A program made the position numbers and the translations under genes. 64,000 bases of DNA from Pseudobacter ginsenosidimutans (lineage in GTDB: Bacteria; Bacteroidota; Bacteroidia; Chitinophagales; Chitinophagaceae). The stretch lies in assembly GCF_007970185.1 (NCBI RefSeq), contig NZ_CP042431.1, positions 7,671,342-7,735,341 on the forward strand, read 5' to 3'. A model generated the notes under the pieces. That model saw nothing but the letters and a program-made list of their open reading frames with translations, searched no databases and had not been told where the DNA came from. Of this stretch, positions 42,533-52,369 are shown in pieces (position 1 is the first letter of the stretch; every line of letters begins with the position of its first letter).

Positions 42533-43849
42533 TTAGTTACGAACCGGTTTGGCGCGGGAATAGCCCGATGCGCCATGGAACCAATTAGCACCCTGGCCGG
42601 TGAGCCAGAGATAATAATCGGATGTAAGCTCATTTTCGATGCCCACGAATTTCAGCCCGGCATCCCCGTTCAGCGGTGTGTTCTTTTCCAGCGCTGTTTT
42701 GAAGATGGCCGTGCCTTCATCGATCTCATCGAACATGGCCACATAAAGTGATTGCGCGCCTGCATCCTTTGCACCGAAGATCTGCTGCCAGAGGAAATCC
42801 CCTTTCAGCCTCGGTATCTGGTGATAGATGGTTGGATCCTTGTGCATATTGCCCCAACTGAAGCCGGGGAATACAAGCGGCACATAATCCACCTTATTGG
42901 TCTTGCACCACTGGATATCATCGTACACATTGCGGGCATTGTACTGCTGCGAATTGAACCGGCCTACCGCCCAGGGCATCACGATATCGCATTTTTTGAT
43001 CAGCTCATGGAGTGCAGATGATTTTTCTGTATCAGAACCAAGTGTACGCCAGTAATAAGGCACACCCAGCATCACGGCATATTTGTTCTCTTTACCCTTG
43101 ATACTGTCTACCAGTTTGCTCACATCGGCGATGGAATATTTCCTTCCATCATTGAAGCCCACACCCCAGATGGTGACCAGAGGCTTGCCATTGTGATAGA
43201 GATAGGCAGGTTGCTTCTTATTATTGTTGAGCCCGTACAATTGTTGCAGTTCTCTCCAGTCTTCCACCAGGTAATGCATATCGGAAGATGATGAGCCGCT
43301 GAGATCATACATCACGCTGATAGCGCGACGGTATTTAGTGGCTGCTTTCAAAGCATGTCCCAATACTGTATTGAAATGCCTTTTACCGGAGGGATTGGTC
43401 GCTTTCACTTCGCCAAGGAAACGCTGCATGTGCACGCCATCGATGCCGTAGTCTTTCATCCATTTGAAATGGAGGTCCACGCTTTCATCATCGAATGGAC
43501 TGTACAGGTACGCGTTTGTTCCGTCAGCGAATTTGAAAGGCGACTTATATCGCTTAGTGTACTCCGTTATATCCGGCCAGAAATCGACATTGGTATTGCC
43601 GGGATAGAATCCTCCATGTCCCTGGTAGTGGTACCAGCCACGATTGCTTCCATCTCCTTCGGCGGCAAACCAGCCCTGGTAACCGGCCATCACCAGTTTG
43701 TTGTAAGATTTGAAGAACAAGCCGGTGGTGTCATATGCTTGCCCCATGACGGCCGGCTTGTCTTCTTTCCCTTGTTCTACATTGCTCTTCGAGCATAGCG
43801 CCAGCATTGGCGCTATGCCCAGCAAAGCCAATGTGAGTTTCCTTATCAT
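42533..43849 (-). CDS. GH71/GH99-like glycoside hydrolase (first of two in PUL)
   Basis: 438 residues with a hydrophobic N-terminus ending LALCSKSN, a possible lipobox. The catalytic domain starts KLVMAGYQGWFAAEGDGSN and shows VDLHFKWMKDYGIDGVHMQR, AISVMYDLSGSS, LVTIWGVGFNDG and VAMFDEIDEGTAIFK, matching block by block the enzyme at 38109. Family members include endo-alpha-mannanases (GH99). Its ATG overlaps the stop of the DUF3823 gene by 4 bases (ATGA), so translation is coupled. Two diverged copies in one PUL suggest sequential action on different linkages (inference). Confidence 0.78.
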   Translation of the reverse strand: MIRKLTLALLGIAPMLALCSKSNVEQGKEDKPAVMGQAYDTTGLFFKSYNKLVMAGYQGWFAAEGDGSNRGWYHYQGHGGFYPGNTNVDFWPDITEYTKRYKSPFKFADGTNAYLYSPFDDESVDLHFKWMKDYGIDGVHMQRFLGEVKATNPSGKRHFNTVLGHALKAATKYRRAISVMYDLSGSSSSDMHYLVEDWRELQQLYGLNNNKKQPAYLYHNGKPLVTIWGVGFNDGRKYSIADVSKLVDSIKGKENKYAVMLGVPYYWRTLGSDTEKSSALHELIKKCDIVMPWAVGRFNSQQYNARNVYDDIQWCKTNKVDYVPLVFPGFSWGNMHKDPTIYHQIPRLKGDFLWQQIFGAKDAGAQSLYVAMFDEIDEGTAIFKTALEKNTPLNGDAGLKFVGIENELTSDYYLWLTGQGANWFHGASGYSRAKPVRN

Positions 43850-44559
43850 TTTTGATCAACTTTAATTTGGATGATATTGCTCAGGTTGGAGCTCTTGTAA
43901 CTGTCGTTGTAACGAACCCCCACACGCACATAGAAGATCCTTCCCGGTAAAAGGCCCTCGATGGTGATCTCAGGCGATTTATCCGCCGGGGTCATATCAG
44001 CCCATTCTTTATTGACTGTGATCTTCTTCATGTCTGAGAACTCGTAGATCGAAGCGCCGGGCCCTACCATGCTGGTAGTATTGAGGTATGGCTGGATCTC
44101 CGTGATCGTAGGCATACCTGCTTCCACCGGAGCGCTGATATCGAACCGCAGTTTCAATGTGGTGGTATCCAGCTGCACGGTGAAATTGTTGATCTCGGTA
44201 TAAGGCGTCAGCTCAAAATCCTGTTTAGTACCGCCGCTGATATCGATCTCGATGGGCAATACCGGCCAGAAAGCGCCACCATAGGGTGTTACGCGGTAAT
44301 GACCTCCGAACAGTTTCGAGTTCTTGTAGGTGCCGTCGATCTTACTGGGTATTTCCTGTGGCGCAGGTGTTTCACTCCAGCTCAACTGTTCCAGCTTTAC
44401 CTGTATGCTACCGGTAGCTGTCTGAAAGTTGTTCTTGGTGCCTGCCACAAAGAAGTTGCCTTCCAGTGAAGCATTGGGGCCATCGAGATTATCCTTCTTC
44501 AGGCAGGAAGTGAATCCCAATACCATCAGGAGGCCGGCCATTGTTATCAACTGTTTCAT
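43846..44559 (-). CDS. DUF3823 domain lipoprotein
   Basis: 237 residues from ATG 44559; an in-frame ATG 12 bases upstream is also possible. Signal and lipobox MVLGFTSCLKKD, then DNLDGPNASLEGNFFVAGT, the characteristic opening of DUF3823. A middle Ig-like section (SAPVEAGMPTITEIQPYLN) and a C-terminal strand GRIFYVRVGVRYND follow. DUF3823 proteins are regularly encoded just after SusD and are thought to be surface glycan-binding partners. Here it follows SusD by 18 bases and is translationally coupled to the GH99-like gene. Confidence 0.82.
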   Translation of the reverse strand: MKQLITMAGLLMVLGFTSCLKKDNLDGPNASLEGNFFVAGTKNNFQTATGSIQVKLEQLSWSETPAPQEIPSKIDGTYKNSKLFGGHYRVTPYGGAFWPVLPIEIDISGGTKQDFELTPYTEINNFTVQLDTTTLKLRFDISAPVEAGMPTITEIQPYLNTTSMVGPGASIYEFSDMKKITVNKEWADMTPADKSPEITIEGLLPGRIFYVRVGVRYNDSYKSSNLSNIIQIKVDQK

Positions 44560-44577
44560 ATCTCGTAGCATTTGATA

Positions 44578-46413
44578 TTAGTAATTAGGATTGTTGGGAT
44601 AGAGATTCGGATTCTTTGCCAGTTCTCCCCCGGGTATTGGTTCGTAATAAGCTCTCTTCTCGAAATTGTAATTCCTGCCGAAGGTTTCCTGCTCCCTGAG
44701 CATGATGAATTTTTTCTCGTCATACACATAGTATGGCAACAGTCCTTTGAAGCGCTGGTTGTTGAGGATCACATCGGCAGTGCGCCAGCGGCGGATATCC
44801 CACCAGTAATGGTTCTCGAATGCCAGCTCTTTGCATCTTTCGTTCCTGACGGATTCTACGGTTACCTCTCCCTGTGAGAGCGTAGCGCCGCCACCCCTGG
44901 TGCGGAGCAGATTGATGCAGTTCATCGCATCTTCTGTTTTACCGGTCTCAACAGCAGCTTCCGCGCGGTTGAGCAGCACTTCGGCATAGCGGAATTCTAT
45001 CCAGTGCGTAGTGCTGGTAAAGAGCCCCACTTCAGATTGCGGACGCCTGAAATCGATATACTTCCTAACGTAGAAGCCTGTGCGCGTCCACTGATCGGTG
45101 GAAGTGGAAATGCCGGTCATACCGATGATCTGCATCTCATCATTGTATTTGGCATCCTGACCGGAAGCGGTAAACATGTTGCGTTGGTTATCGGGCTTTG
45201 CAACTTCTGCCGCTGCAGTTCCGGAAAAAGAAGGATAGATCCCGCGACGCACATCAAACTTCAGCCCGCGCAATGTGGTGCCGGGGAAGTATACAGTGGC
45301 CAGCAGGCGCGGCTCCAGGCCCTGCGTAAGCGTTACCACATCATCGTAGCGTTTGGGTGTACCGTCTGGGTTGATCACATTCAACACACCCCAGCGCTCC
45401 ACCAGCTCCAGTGTGGGATAAGCCCGGCTCAATCCATCGGCTGTCATGAAACGCGGAGAAAATGTTGCATCCCAGCTATGCGCATTATTTCCGGGAACGG
45501 AATAATCACGTACGAGGATATTTTCCGGACTGTTATTATCCAGGAAGGTCATTACATAATTGAGTTCTTTGTCGCCCTCTTTCTGATAGAGACTGTATTT
45601 TGCTTCCAGGAGTTTGGCTGCTTCCCATGAGCGGTTGAAAAAGTCTTCCGCCTTATCGGCAGGAATTCCAACAAATCCCTGGGCTCTTGCATCGCCTTCC
45701 ACAAAATTGAGTGAACCGTATTTGGCGATGGAACCTGCATACAACATGGCCCTTGACTTGAGTGCTGCCGCCGCATATTTGTTGGCGCGGCCACTCACGC
45801 TGGTTTCAGGCATCATGCTCCAGGCTTTGTCGAGGTCTTCTGCAATGAAGTTCCAGCATTCTTCTTCCTTGTTGCGCGGTACCTGTAGTTCTTCCACTGT
45901 TTGCTGCGGAAAATTCTGCACTACTGTGATGTAGGGAATGCCGCCATATCTTTTCACGAGTGCGAAATAATAATAGGCCCTGAGAAAATAGGCTTCACCC
46001 AGGAGTTCATTCACTTTGTTGCCTACATATTTGTCTGAATACCTGGGAAGGGTCTCTATGAAATAGTTCACAGCGCGGATATCGGCATAGGGCCAGTATC
46101 CGAAGCCACCGGCAAAATCCAGTCCGCCCCAGGGGCCTACCATTTCACCACATCCGGCGCCGAGATGCCAGAAATGTTCCCATTCGTGGTGGAGATTGAA
46201 TCCCCATCCATCGCGGCCGGCGGGCCTGTAAGAGAAATCTTCGATTGGCAGTTTCCGGTAAACCTGTGCCAGGTATGTATTGATCCCTGCCTCGCTGCCG
46301 AAGATCTGATCGTCGTTCAGCACGTTCACCGGCTTGATGTCCAGCTTATGGCAGGAACTCACTGCCAGCAGCAGCGCGATGAGTGTGCAATAGAATTTAT
46401 GTAAGGTTTTCAT
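44578..46413 (-). CDS. SusD/RagB-family outer-membrane lipoprotein (mannoside PUL)
   Basis: 611 residues from ATG 46413. Signal and lipobox LIALLLAVSSCHKLDIKP. NELLGEAYFLRAYYYFALVK is the SusD TPR helix, and RCKELAFENHYWWDIRRWRT is the C-terminal SusD_RagB landmark. YYEPIPGGELAKNPNLYPN closes the protein. It pairs with the SusC encoded 20 bases upstream and captures oligosaccharides at the cell surface. Long SusD proteins like this one usually bind complex glycans. The neighbours GH92 and GH99-like suggest an alpha-mannoside ligand. Confidence 0.93.
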   Translation of the reverse strand: MKTLHKFYCTLIALLLAVSSCHKLDIKPVNVLNDDQIFGSEAGINTYLAQVYRKLPIEDFSYRPAGRDGWGFNLHHEWEHFWHLGAGCGEMVGPWGGLDFAGGFGYWPYADIRAVNYFIETLPRYSDKYVGNKVNELLGEAYFLRAYYYFALVKRYGGIPYITVVQNFPQQTVEELQVPRNKEEECWNFIAEDLDKAWSMMPETSVSGRANKYAAAALKSRAMLYAGSIAKYGSLNFVEGDARAQGFVGIPADKAEDFFNRSWEAAKLLEAKYSLYQKEGDKELNYVMTFLDNNSPENILVRDYSVPGNNAHSWDATFSPRFMTADGLSRAYPTLELVERWGVLNVINPDGTPKRYDDVVTLTQGLEPRLLATVYFPGTTLRGLKFDVRRGIYPSFSGTAAAEVAKPDNQRNMFTASGQDAKYNDEMQIIGMTGISTSTDQWTRTGFYVRKYIDFRRPQSEVGLFTSTTHWIEFRYAEVLLNRAEAAVETGKTEDAMNCINLLRTRGGGATLSQGEVTVESVRNERCKELAFENHYWWDIRRWRTADVILNNQRFKGLLPYYVYDEKKFIMLREQETFGRNYNFEKRAYYEPIPGGELAKNPNLYPNNPNY

Positions 46414-46433
46414 CCGTAATATTTTTCGTTGTA

Positions 46434-49400
46434 TCAAAAAGTGATGCTCGCACCTACGTTGAAGGTCCTGTTCAGCGGATATTTGTATCCACCCAAACCA
46501 TATTGGAAACCTGCATCGGGTTGCTGACCAGGATGCTCGGGATCACTGTTCCTGAGTTTGGTAAATGTGAGCAGGTTGTAGGCATTCACATAGAATCTGC
46601 AGTTCTTCATGCTGATCCTTTTCAGCAGTGATTGCGGAAGCGTATATCCCAGCTCGATAGATTTGAGCCGAACATAGGAACCATCCTGAACGGCTTTCGT
46701 TCCTTCAGGCTTTGGCGAGCCCATGGCAGGATATTTTCCGGGCACCCATTTTGTATTCGGATCAAACACATTATCATCTGGATTTACTGTATGCCAGCTG
46801 TTGAGGAACTGCGTGAGGGCGCTGCGGTCGTACATAAGCGGTTCCAGGAACTGCTCTTCGTACATGATGTTCACACCGGTAACGCCTGCAAAGAGTGCAG
46901 AGAAATCGATCCCCTTCCAGGTAACGCCGATGGTCAGGCCAAAATTCACGAGGGGGATATCCCTGGTAGCGATGGGATGGTCATCCCTTCCATCAATCAC
47001 ACCATCTTCATTCCAGTCCTGGTAGTAATAATCACCGGGGATCACATTGTTGTTACCGCCACCGGTGTTCACTTTATGATTGTAGATCTGCTCATAGCTG
47101 GTGAACTGGCCTGCATAATCCTTACCCCACCAGATATTGGTGAAGCGGTTGCTGCGCTGGCTTTTCCAGTTCTCAAATTCATTGCCGGCACGGCCCTGGA
47201 TCACATCGAGCATTTGTGTGCGCGCCTGACTGAAGTTACCAGTGATATTGATACCGAAATCGTTGATGCGGTTACGATGGGTGAGTTGAAGCTCCCATCC
47301 CTGCGTTCTGTCGCTATCAAGGTTTTCCTGCGCCAGCTCGATACCTGCAGTTCCTGGAATGGCCACAGTTTTGCGGGCAGGCAATCCTTTACGGTCGCGT
47401 CTGTACACTTCGGCCACTACATCAAGTTTGCCATTGAGGGTGGTGAACTCCAGCCCGATATTGGAAGTATGTGCGGTGAACCAGGTAAGATTAGGGTTAA
47501 CGGCATCACGCATGGCAGAACCTTTTATGAACTGGCCATTGAAAAGATAGCCGTAGATACTGTTGTCATTTGGATTGATGGTAGGATAGTTGAAACCATC
47601 TATGTATTGAAAGCCTGTGGTGCCATCATCACCGGTGATACCATAAGAGCCCCTGATCTTCAGGTTGGAGATGTATTTGGGATTCACCAGTTTGTCAAAC
47701 CAGGGCTCGCGGCTCACTACCCAGCCTGCAAAGAAACCAGGAAAGAAGCCCCACTGGTTAGCGCCGGGTTTGTATTTGTTGGAGCCGTCGTAGCGGAAGG
47801 TGAATTCAGCCAGGTACTTGCCCCTGAAATCGTAGGTAGCGCGACCAACCACCGCCTGTGTCACCACTTCGCTTACCCCATTGGGATAGGTGCTTCCTTT
47901 TTCTTTTTCATCTTCTCCACCGAACAAATAATCCACGGGCAGCAGCATATTGCGGCTGGCAAAAATATTATCACCCTTTGAATAGCTTTCCTCGAACAAT
48001 GCCATAGCCGTAACATTGTGATCACCGGCGAAAGTATTCGCGTAGTTCAATCCCAGTTGTGAAAGGGTAGACTGGTTGTTGTAATACTGCCTGAGCAGGT
48101 TGGGAGGATTGTTGACAGTGGAGGCGTGATACACATCAAGATCCGGTTCGTAAGTGTAGAGCGTGTATGATTTCTTGTACTCGGAATTGTCGTCGATATT
48201 GTAGCCGTAGTTAAACATGCCTCTTGCTTTCAGTCCTTTTACATAAGGGATATCGTATTCGAGACTGAGCTGTGCCTGGATATTCTTCTGTGTTCTTTTC
48301 CTGAAGCCCACCTTATCAGCATCGGTGATCACCAGTGGATTGGCATTATCATCTATCACGGAAGGATAGAGCGGATTGCCATTGGCGAAGGCCTGTTTGA
48401 TGGGGATCATACTCCAGGTGTACTTGAAGAGTGTCCACATTTCCTGGTAGGGCTGGTATTTCTCATCTATATGTCCGCTCACCAGCGCCTGTGCACGCAG
48501 GCCATTGGTGATCTTCAGGTTGATATTGGAGCGGAAATTATAGCGGTTGTAATTGATATCGTTTGTTTTCAGTACGCCATCCTGTTTCATGTAACCTACG
48601 TTGAAGAAGTAGGAAGCTTTGTCTGTACCGCCGCTGATATTGAGATTATGCTGAACCTGCGGAGCAGTTTTGTTGAAAGTGGAACCGATCCAGTCGGTAG
48701 CCTGGAATCGCCCTTCCATCCAGGGGAGCATGTCTTCATAAGAATAAGCAGGCTTCACATTGCTGATGAAGTTGTTGGCGAAGGCGCGTTTTGCTTTTTC
48801 GTTAGACAACATCATGAAGTCCAGCGGTCCAACACCTTCAGGCATGCCGAGAAATTGCTGGAGGGCGAGGTTCACTGAGTAATTGATATCGAACTTGCCG
48901 TTCCTGTTCCCTTTTTTGGTGGTGATGAGGATCACACCATTGGCGGCCCGCACCCCGTAAACGGCGGCGGCAGCGTCTTTGAGCACAGAGATGCTTTCGA
49001 TCTCGTTGGGGTCCATCTTTTCAAAACCACCGCGGGGAACGCCATCGATCACTACCAGTGGGGCAGAACCGAAACCGCGGATATCGTAGGTGTTCTCGTA
49101 TCCGCCTGGCTCGGCAGTACGCTGCACCATCCGGAGACCGGGGATCTTACCGGTGAGCATGTTCACCACGCTCTCGTTCTTGGTGACCACTATCTCACTG
49201 CTCTTGAGCACTGAGACGGAACCCGTGAGTGTGGCTTTTTTCTGTGTGCCATAACCTACCACCACAACATTCTCCAGGCTGGAGTCGGCAGCAGACATAC
49301 TCACATCGATCACGGAACGCGTGCCGATATTTTCTGTAACAGGCTTCATGCCCACATAGGAAAAAATGAGTTGCGTAGCCCGCTGAGGAATGGTGATACT

Positions 49401-49580
49401 GTAGTTCCCTTCATTGTTGGTAACTACAGAAGTTCTGCCTGTACCCGATGCCACCGTTACGCCGCTCAACGGTTGACTGGATTGTGCATCGGTTACCTTA
49501 CCTGTTATTGTTTTCTGCTGTGCTGCGGCAAACAGCGGAACAAAGCAGATCAATAGCAGTGCGTATTGTAGAATTTTCAT
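46434..49580 (-). CDS. SusC/RagA-family TonB-dependent transporter (mannoside PUL)
   Basis: 1048 residues. Signal peptide 1-20; carboxypeptidase-regulatory-like domain at about 24-100 (ITGKVTDAQSSQPLSGVTVA); TonB box and plug from about 102 (ENVVVVGYGTQKKATLTGSV, LKDAAAAVYGVRAANGVILI); beta-barrel to the end. No STN domain, so unlike the protein at 27257 it cannot signal through FecR. It imports oligosaccharides released by the surface enzymes of the PUL. It stands 115 bases after the GH92 gene; promoters in this gap were not recognised. Confidence 0.94.
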   Translation of the reverse strand: MKILQYALLLICFVPLFAAAQQKTITGKVTDAQSSQPLSGVTVASGTGRTSVVTNNEGNYSITIPQRATQLIFSYVGMKPVTENIGTRSVIDVSMSAADSSLENVVVVGYGTQKKATLTGSVSVLKSSEIVVTKNESVVNMLTGKIPGLRMVQRTAEPGGYENTYDIRGFGSAPLVVIDGVPRGGFEKMDPNEIESISVLKDAAAAVYGVRAANGVILITTKKGNRNGKFDINYSVNLALQQFLGMPEGVGPLDFMMLSNEKAKRAFANNFISNVKPAYSYEDMLPWMEGRFQATDWIGSTFNKTAPQVQHNLNISGGTDKASYFFNVGYMKQDGVLKTNDINYNRYNFRSNINLKITNGLRAQALVSGHIDEKYQPYQEMWTLFKYTWSMIPIKQAFANGNPLYPSVIDDNANPLVITDADKVGFRKRTQKNIQAQLSLEYDIPYVKGLKARGMFNYGYNIDDNSEYKKSYTLYTYEPDLDVYHASTVNNPPNLLRQYYNNQSTLSQLGLNYANTFAGDHNVTAMALFEESYSKGDNIFASRNMLLPVDYLFGGEDEKEKGSTYPNGVSEVVTQAVVGRATYDFRGKYLAEFTFRYDGSNKYKPGANQWGFFPGFFAGWVVSREPWFDKLVNPKYISNLKIRGSYGITGDDGTTGFQYIDGFNYPTINPNDNSIYGYLFNGQFIKGSAMRDAVNPNLTWFTAHTSNIGLEFTTLNGKLDVVAEVYRRDRKGLPARKTVAIPGTAGIELAQENLDSDRTQGWELQLTHRNRINDFGINITGNFSQARTQMLDVIQGRAGNEFENWKSQRSNRFTNIWWGKDYAGQFTSYEQIYNHKVNTGGGNNNVIPGDYYYQDWNEDGVIDGRDDHPIATRDIPLVNFGLTIGVTWKGIDFSALFAGVTGVNIMYEEQFLEPLMYDRSALTQFLNSWHTVNPDDNVFDPNTKWVPGKYPAMGSPKPEGTKAVQDGSYVRLKSIELGYTLPQSLLKRISMKNCRFYVNAYNLLTFTKLRNSDPEHPGQQPDAGFQYGLGGYKYPLNRTFNVGASITF

Positions 49581-49695
49581 AATACTTTGATATAAGAATT
49601 AAGGATTAAATCACATAAGCAGTGTGTTGAAATCGGTTGATGTTGTTAAGGTGGCAGCAGTGGTGTTTCGAATGGCATAGCAGCAGTTTTTCGGG

Positions 49696-51915
49696 TTAAT
49701 TAAAAAGTTTGTTTGGTTTAGGTCCCATTTCCAGTTCAAGGGTTCCTCCGTTCATGAGATCCTGGTGTGAGAACCAGAGAGTATGTAAATCTTTTCCGTT
49801 AAGGGTTGCTTTCTGGATGTATTTGTTCAGGTCAGAGCAATTATTGGCATTTACTGTGAACTGTTTTCCATTGGTGAGATTGATGCTCACTTTACTGAAG
49901 AGCGGGCTGCCGATTGTATACACCGGGTTGCCGGGCGTAAGCGGGTAAAAGCCCATGGCAGAGAACACTACAAAAGCGCTCATCCCTCCCCCATCCTCAT
50001 CACCGGGAATGCCGAATACATTGTCGCCAAACCATGCATCCAGCAAAAAGCGTATGCGCTTCTGCGTTTTCCATGGAGAGGAAGTGTAATTGTAGAGATA
50101 AGGAATATGGAAGCTCGGCTCATTGCCCATGGAGAATTGTCCAACCAGTCCGGTTGCATCGGGGAACGTGGCCCAGAATTCGTATTTCGATCTGCCCAGT
50201 CCTTCGCGAAAGAGCTGGTCCAGCTTCTCTTCAAATTTTTCTTTTCCCCCCATCATTTGAATGAGGGCGGGAATATCCTGTTGTACCTGCCACGCATAGG
50301 TGTAGCCGTTATTTTCATCGTAGTAATCGCGGCCACCGGGACCTCCTGAGAATTTAGGATCGATATCGATCCAGTTGCCTTTATTGTCCTTCGGCAGGAA
50401 GAGTTGTTTTTCAGGATGCCAGAGGTTGTGATAGTTCTTACTGCGCTGGAAGAAGAAACCGGCATCGTCTTTTTTGTTGAGGTCTTTTGCCAGTTCGCTC
50501 AGGGCCCAGTCGTCATAACTATGTCCGAGTGTGATGGCAACTGCCTGTCTTTTTTCGAAGGGGTGCACTTTGGGCTCGGTTTCTTTTTCGCCGGGATGCA
50601 AAGCGGGGAACCAGCCATTGGTATGGTAGAAATCATCCAGTGCGGTCTTTGGACCGTTCACCCAGGGGATCATGGTGGCGTCGGTGGCATTCTTCCTCAT
50701 ACCTTCATAGGCTTTGTTCACATCGAAATTGGTAATGCCTTTGCGGTAAGCATCGAGGAAGCTGATACCTGAATGGAATCCATTCATGCAGGCATGGTCT
50801 CCGAACAGCACAGGGAATGTGGGCATCCAGCCGCTTTGCTGGTACATGCGCACATAGGATTGCAGCATGTCTGCTTCCTGTTCGGGATTAAGGATGATGC
50901 GGAGCGGATGATGCGCCAGGTAGGTATCCCAGGCCCAGTCGTCTGTGTAGAATGTTCTCTCATCCTTATGAACCTGTTTATCAAAGCCGCTGAAATAGGC
51001 GCCATCTTCGGTGATGTCTACCATTCTTTCATAACAGCGGTAGAGTGCGGAGTAAAAACTTCTTTTCTGTGCATCGGAGCCACCTTCCACCTGGATCTGT
51101 GAAAATGTTTTCTCCCAGATCTGCCTGGCCTGCTCCTGCAGGCCATCGAAATCCATTCCATTCAGTTCAGACAGGAAATTCTTTTTCGCCTGTTCTGCAC
51201 TGATATAGCTGAGGGCATATTGAAACTCCACGATGGCCGTTCCTTTGGGAAATTGAACGAAGGCTTTTGTATTGTTGCCAGAAACGTAGTTCCTGTTTTC
51301 CATTTTTCCATTTTCTACTATTCCACTTTTACCGGCAACGCTGAACTTTCCGTAGAGGAATACTTTGATATCGCCGTGATATACTTCGATACCAGTAAGC
51401 TCGTGGCCGGAGAAACGGTATTCGTTCGTACCCTGATTATAGTTTCCGAAAAGCAGGGATGGTTCAGAACCGGCGGGAAAACGGAACCTGAAGATCCCGG
51501 CTTTGCGGCCGGGTGTAAAATCAACGGTGATGTCTTCGTCAATCAGGTAAGTGGAATAGAACCAGGGGCTGGCGGTTTCAAGATCATTATCCCAGGTCTG
51601 GAGCTGCGCCCAGGAGCCTGCATTAACAGGCTTAACAAATGGCTTAACGGAGAATACCTGCCCCAGGCGATGGCTCACCAGCGTGAGCGGGAAAGAACTG
51701 ATCTGATCATCGAAATTATCTTTCCGCTGCGGGGTGAAACGGATGAGTTGATTGGGAAGATGGGTAAGCGGCCGGGTAGGTTCCAGCAGTGCGCCCACAT
51801 TGCCGATACGGGGATCGATATATTTAAGATTGGAAACGGATTGCCCTTTTGCCAGGGTAATGGCAATAACAAGGCAGCATGTGAGGGCCGGTTGCAGAAA
51901 CGGGGCTAATCTCAT
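49696..51915 (-). CDS. GH92-family alpha-mannosidase, secreted
   Basis: 739 residues, the usual GH92 length, with signal peptide 1-24 (LTCCLVIAITLAKG). The N-terminal beta-sandwich holds IDPRIGNVGALLEPTRPLTH. The (alpha/alpha)6 catalytic domain contains DDWAWDTYLAHHPLRIILNP, NEPSFHIPYLYNY (general acid Glu region) and GDEDGGGMSAFVVFSAMGFY (catalytic Asp region and Ca-binding loop). GH92 enzymes are exo-alpha-mannosidases (mostly alpha-1,2) that invert configuration and need calcium. It is the first gene of the operon 51915-38109 and, by family, gives the locus a mannoside specificity. Confidence 0.92.
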   Translation of the reverse strand: MRLAPFLQPALTCCLVIAITLAKGQSVSNLKYIDPRIGNVGALLEPTRPLTHLPNQLIRFTPQRKDNFDDQISSFPLTLVSHRLGQVFSVKPFVKPVNAGSWAQLQTWDNDLETASPWFYSTYLIDEDITVDFTPGRKAGIFRFRFPAGSEPSLLFGNYNQGTNEYRFSGHELTGIEVYHGDIKVFLYGKFSVAGKSGIVENGKMENRNYVSGNNTKAFVQFPKGTAIVEFQYALSYISAEQAKKNFLSELNGMDFDGLQEQARQIWEKTFSQIQVEGGSDAQKRSFYSALYRCYERMVDITEDGAYFSGFDKQVHKDERTFYTDDWAWDTYLAHHPLRIILNPEQEADMLQSYVRMYQQSGWMPTFPVLFGDHACMNGFHSGISFLDAYRKGITNFDVNKAYEGMRKNATDATMIPWVNGPKTALDDFYHTNGWFPALHPGEKETEPKVHPFEKRQAVAITLGHSYDDWALSELAKDLNKKDDAGFFFQRSKNYHNLWHPEKQLFLPKDNKGNWIDIDPKFSGGPGGRDYYDENNGYTYAWQVQQDIPALIQMMGGKEKFEEKLDQLFREGLGRSKYEFWATFPDATGLVGQFSMGNEPSFHIPYLYNYTSSPWKTQKRIRFLLDAWFGDNVFGIPGDEDGGGMSAFVVFSAMGFYPLTPGNPVYTIGSPLFSKVSINLTNGKQFTVNANNCSDLNKYIQKATLNGKDLHTLWFSHQDLMNGGTLELEMGPKPNKLFN

Positions 51916-52369
51916 GAAGCAGTGATTCTGGTGTTTAAGCTTTGGTACGACACCGGTCGGCTACATGAAACTATCCCGTCCCCGGGATGGTTCCTTTTCA
52001 TATAGCAATGGCATCGTTATCGTCAGCAAAATAGCTTTGGTGCATTAACAGGGCTCTTAACAAAGCCCATAATAAGCTCATAACGCCAAAAAAAATTTCA
52101 AAATAGTTCCTTTGTATTAAAATTTTCAGGCAAATGAGCGGCGTTCAGGCCGGCAAAAAAAACTTCCTGCCGGAAAAAATGAATTTCCGGAACCGGGCTG
52201 GTCCTTTTAATAAGGACATATAATAAAGGAATGGCGGTGGGATTGTCTCTGCGTACCGAATATACAATTTGTCTCGTTTTTTTGCATGCTAATCCCCCCT
52301 ATTTCAAATAAGGGTGCATACAGCATTGTATTGCCCTGAACCAAAACACTCATTCATCATATACTTATT
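51916..52369. other. 454-bp non-coding region upstream of the PUL and the chimeric remnant
   Basis: No gene is recognised. The stretch should hold the promoter of the GH92-led operon, but no exact TAnnTTTG element was found on the minus strand. Overlapping hairpins are present: CCGGCA (52150-52155) with TGCCGG (52168-52173), and CCGGAAA (52170-52176) with TTTCCGG (52184-52190); these share bases and cannot form together. A smaller stem GGGCT/AGCCC lies at 52051-52068. AT-rich runs are frequent around 52080-52140. Confidence 0.4.

Noticed and set aside
46632-47981. A 449-codon open frame on the plus strand
   Set aside because: It lies wholly antisense within the SusC gene; its translation has no recognisable domain and its openness follows from the codon pattern of the real gene.
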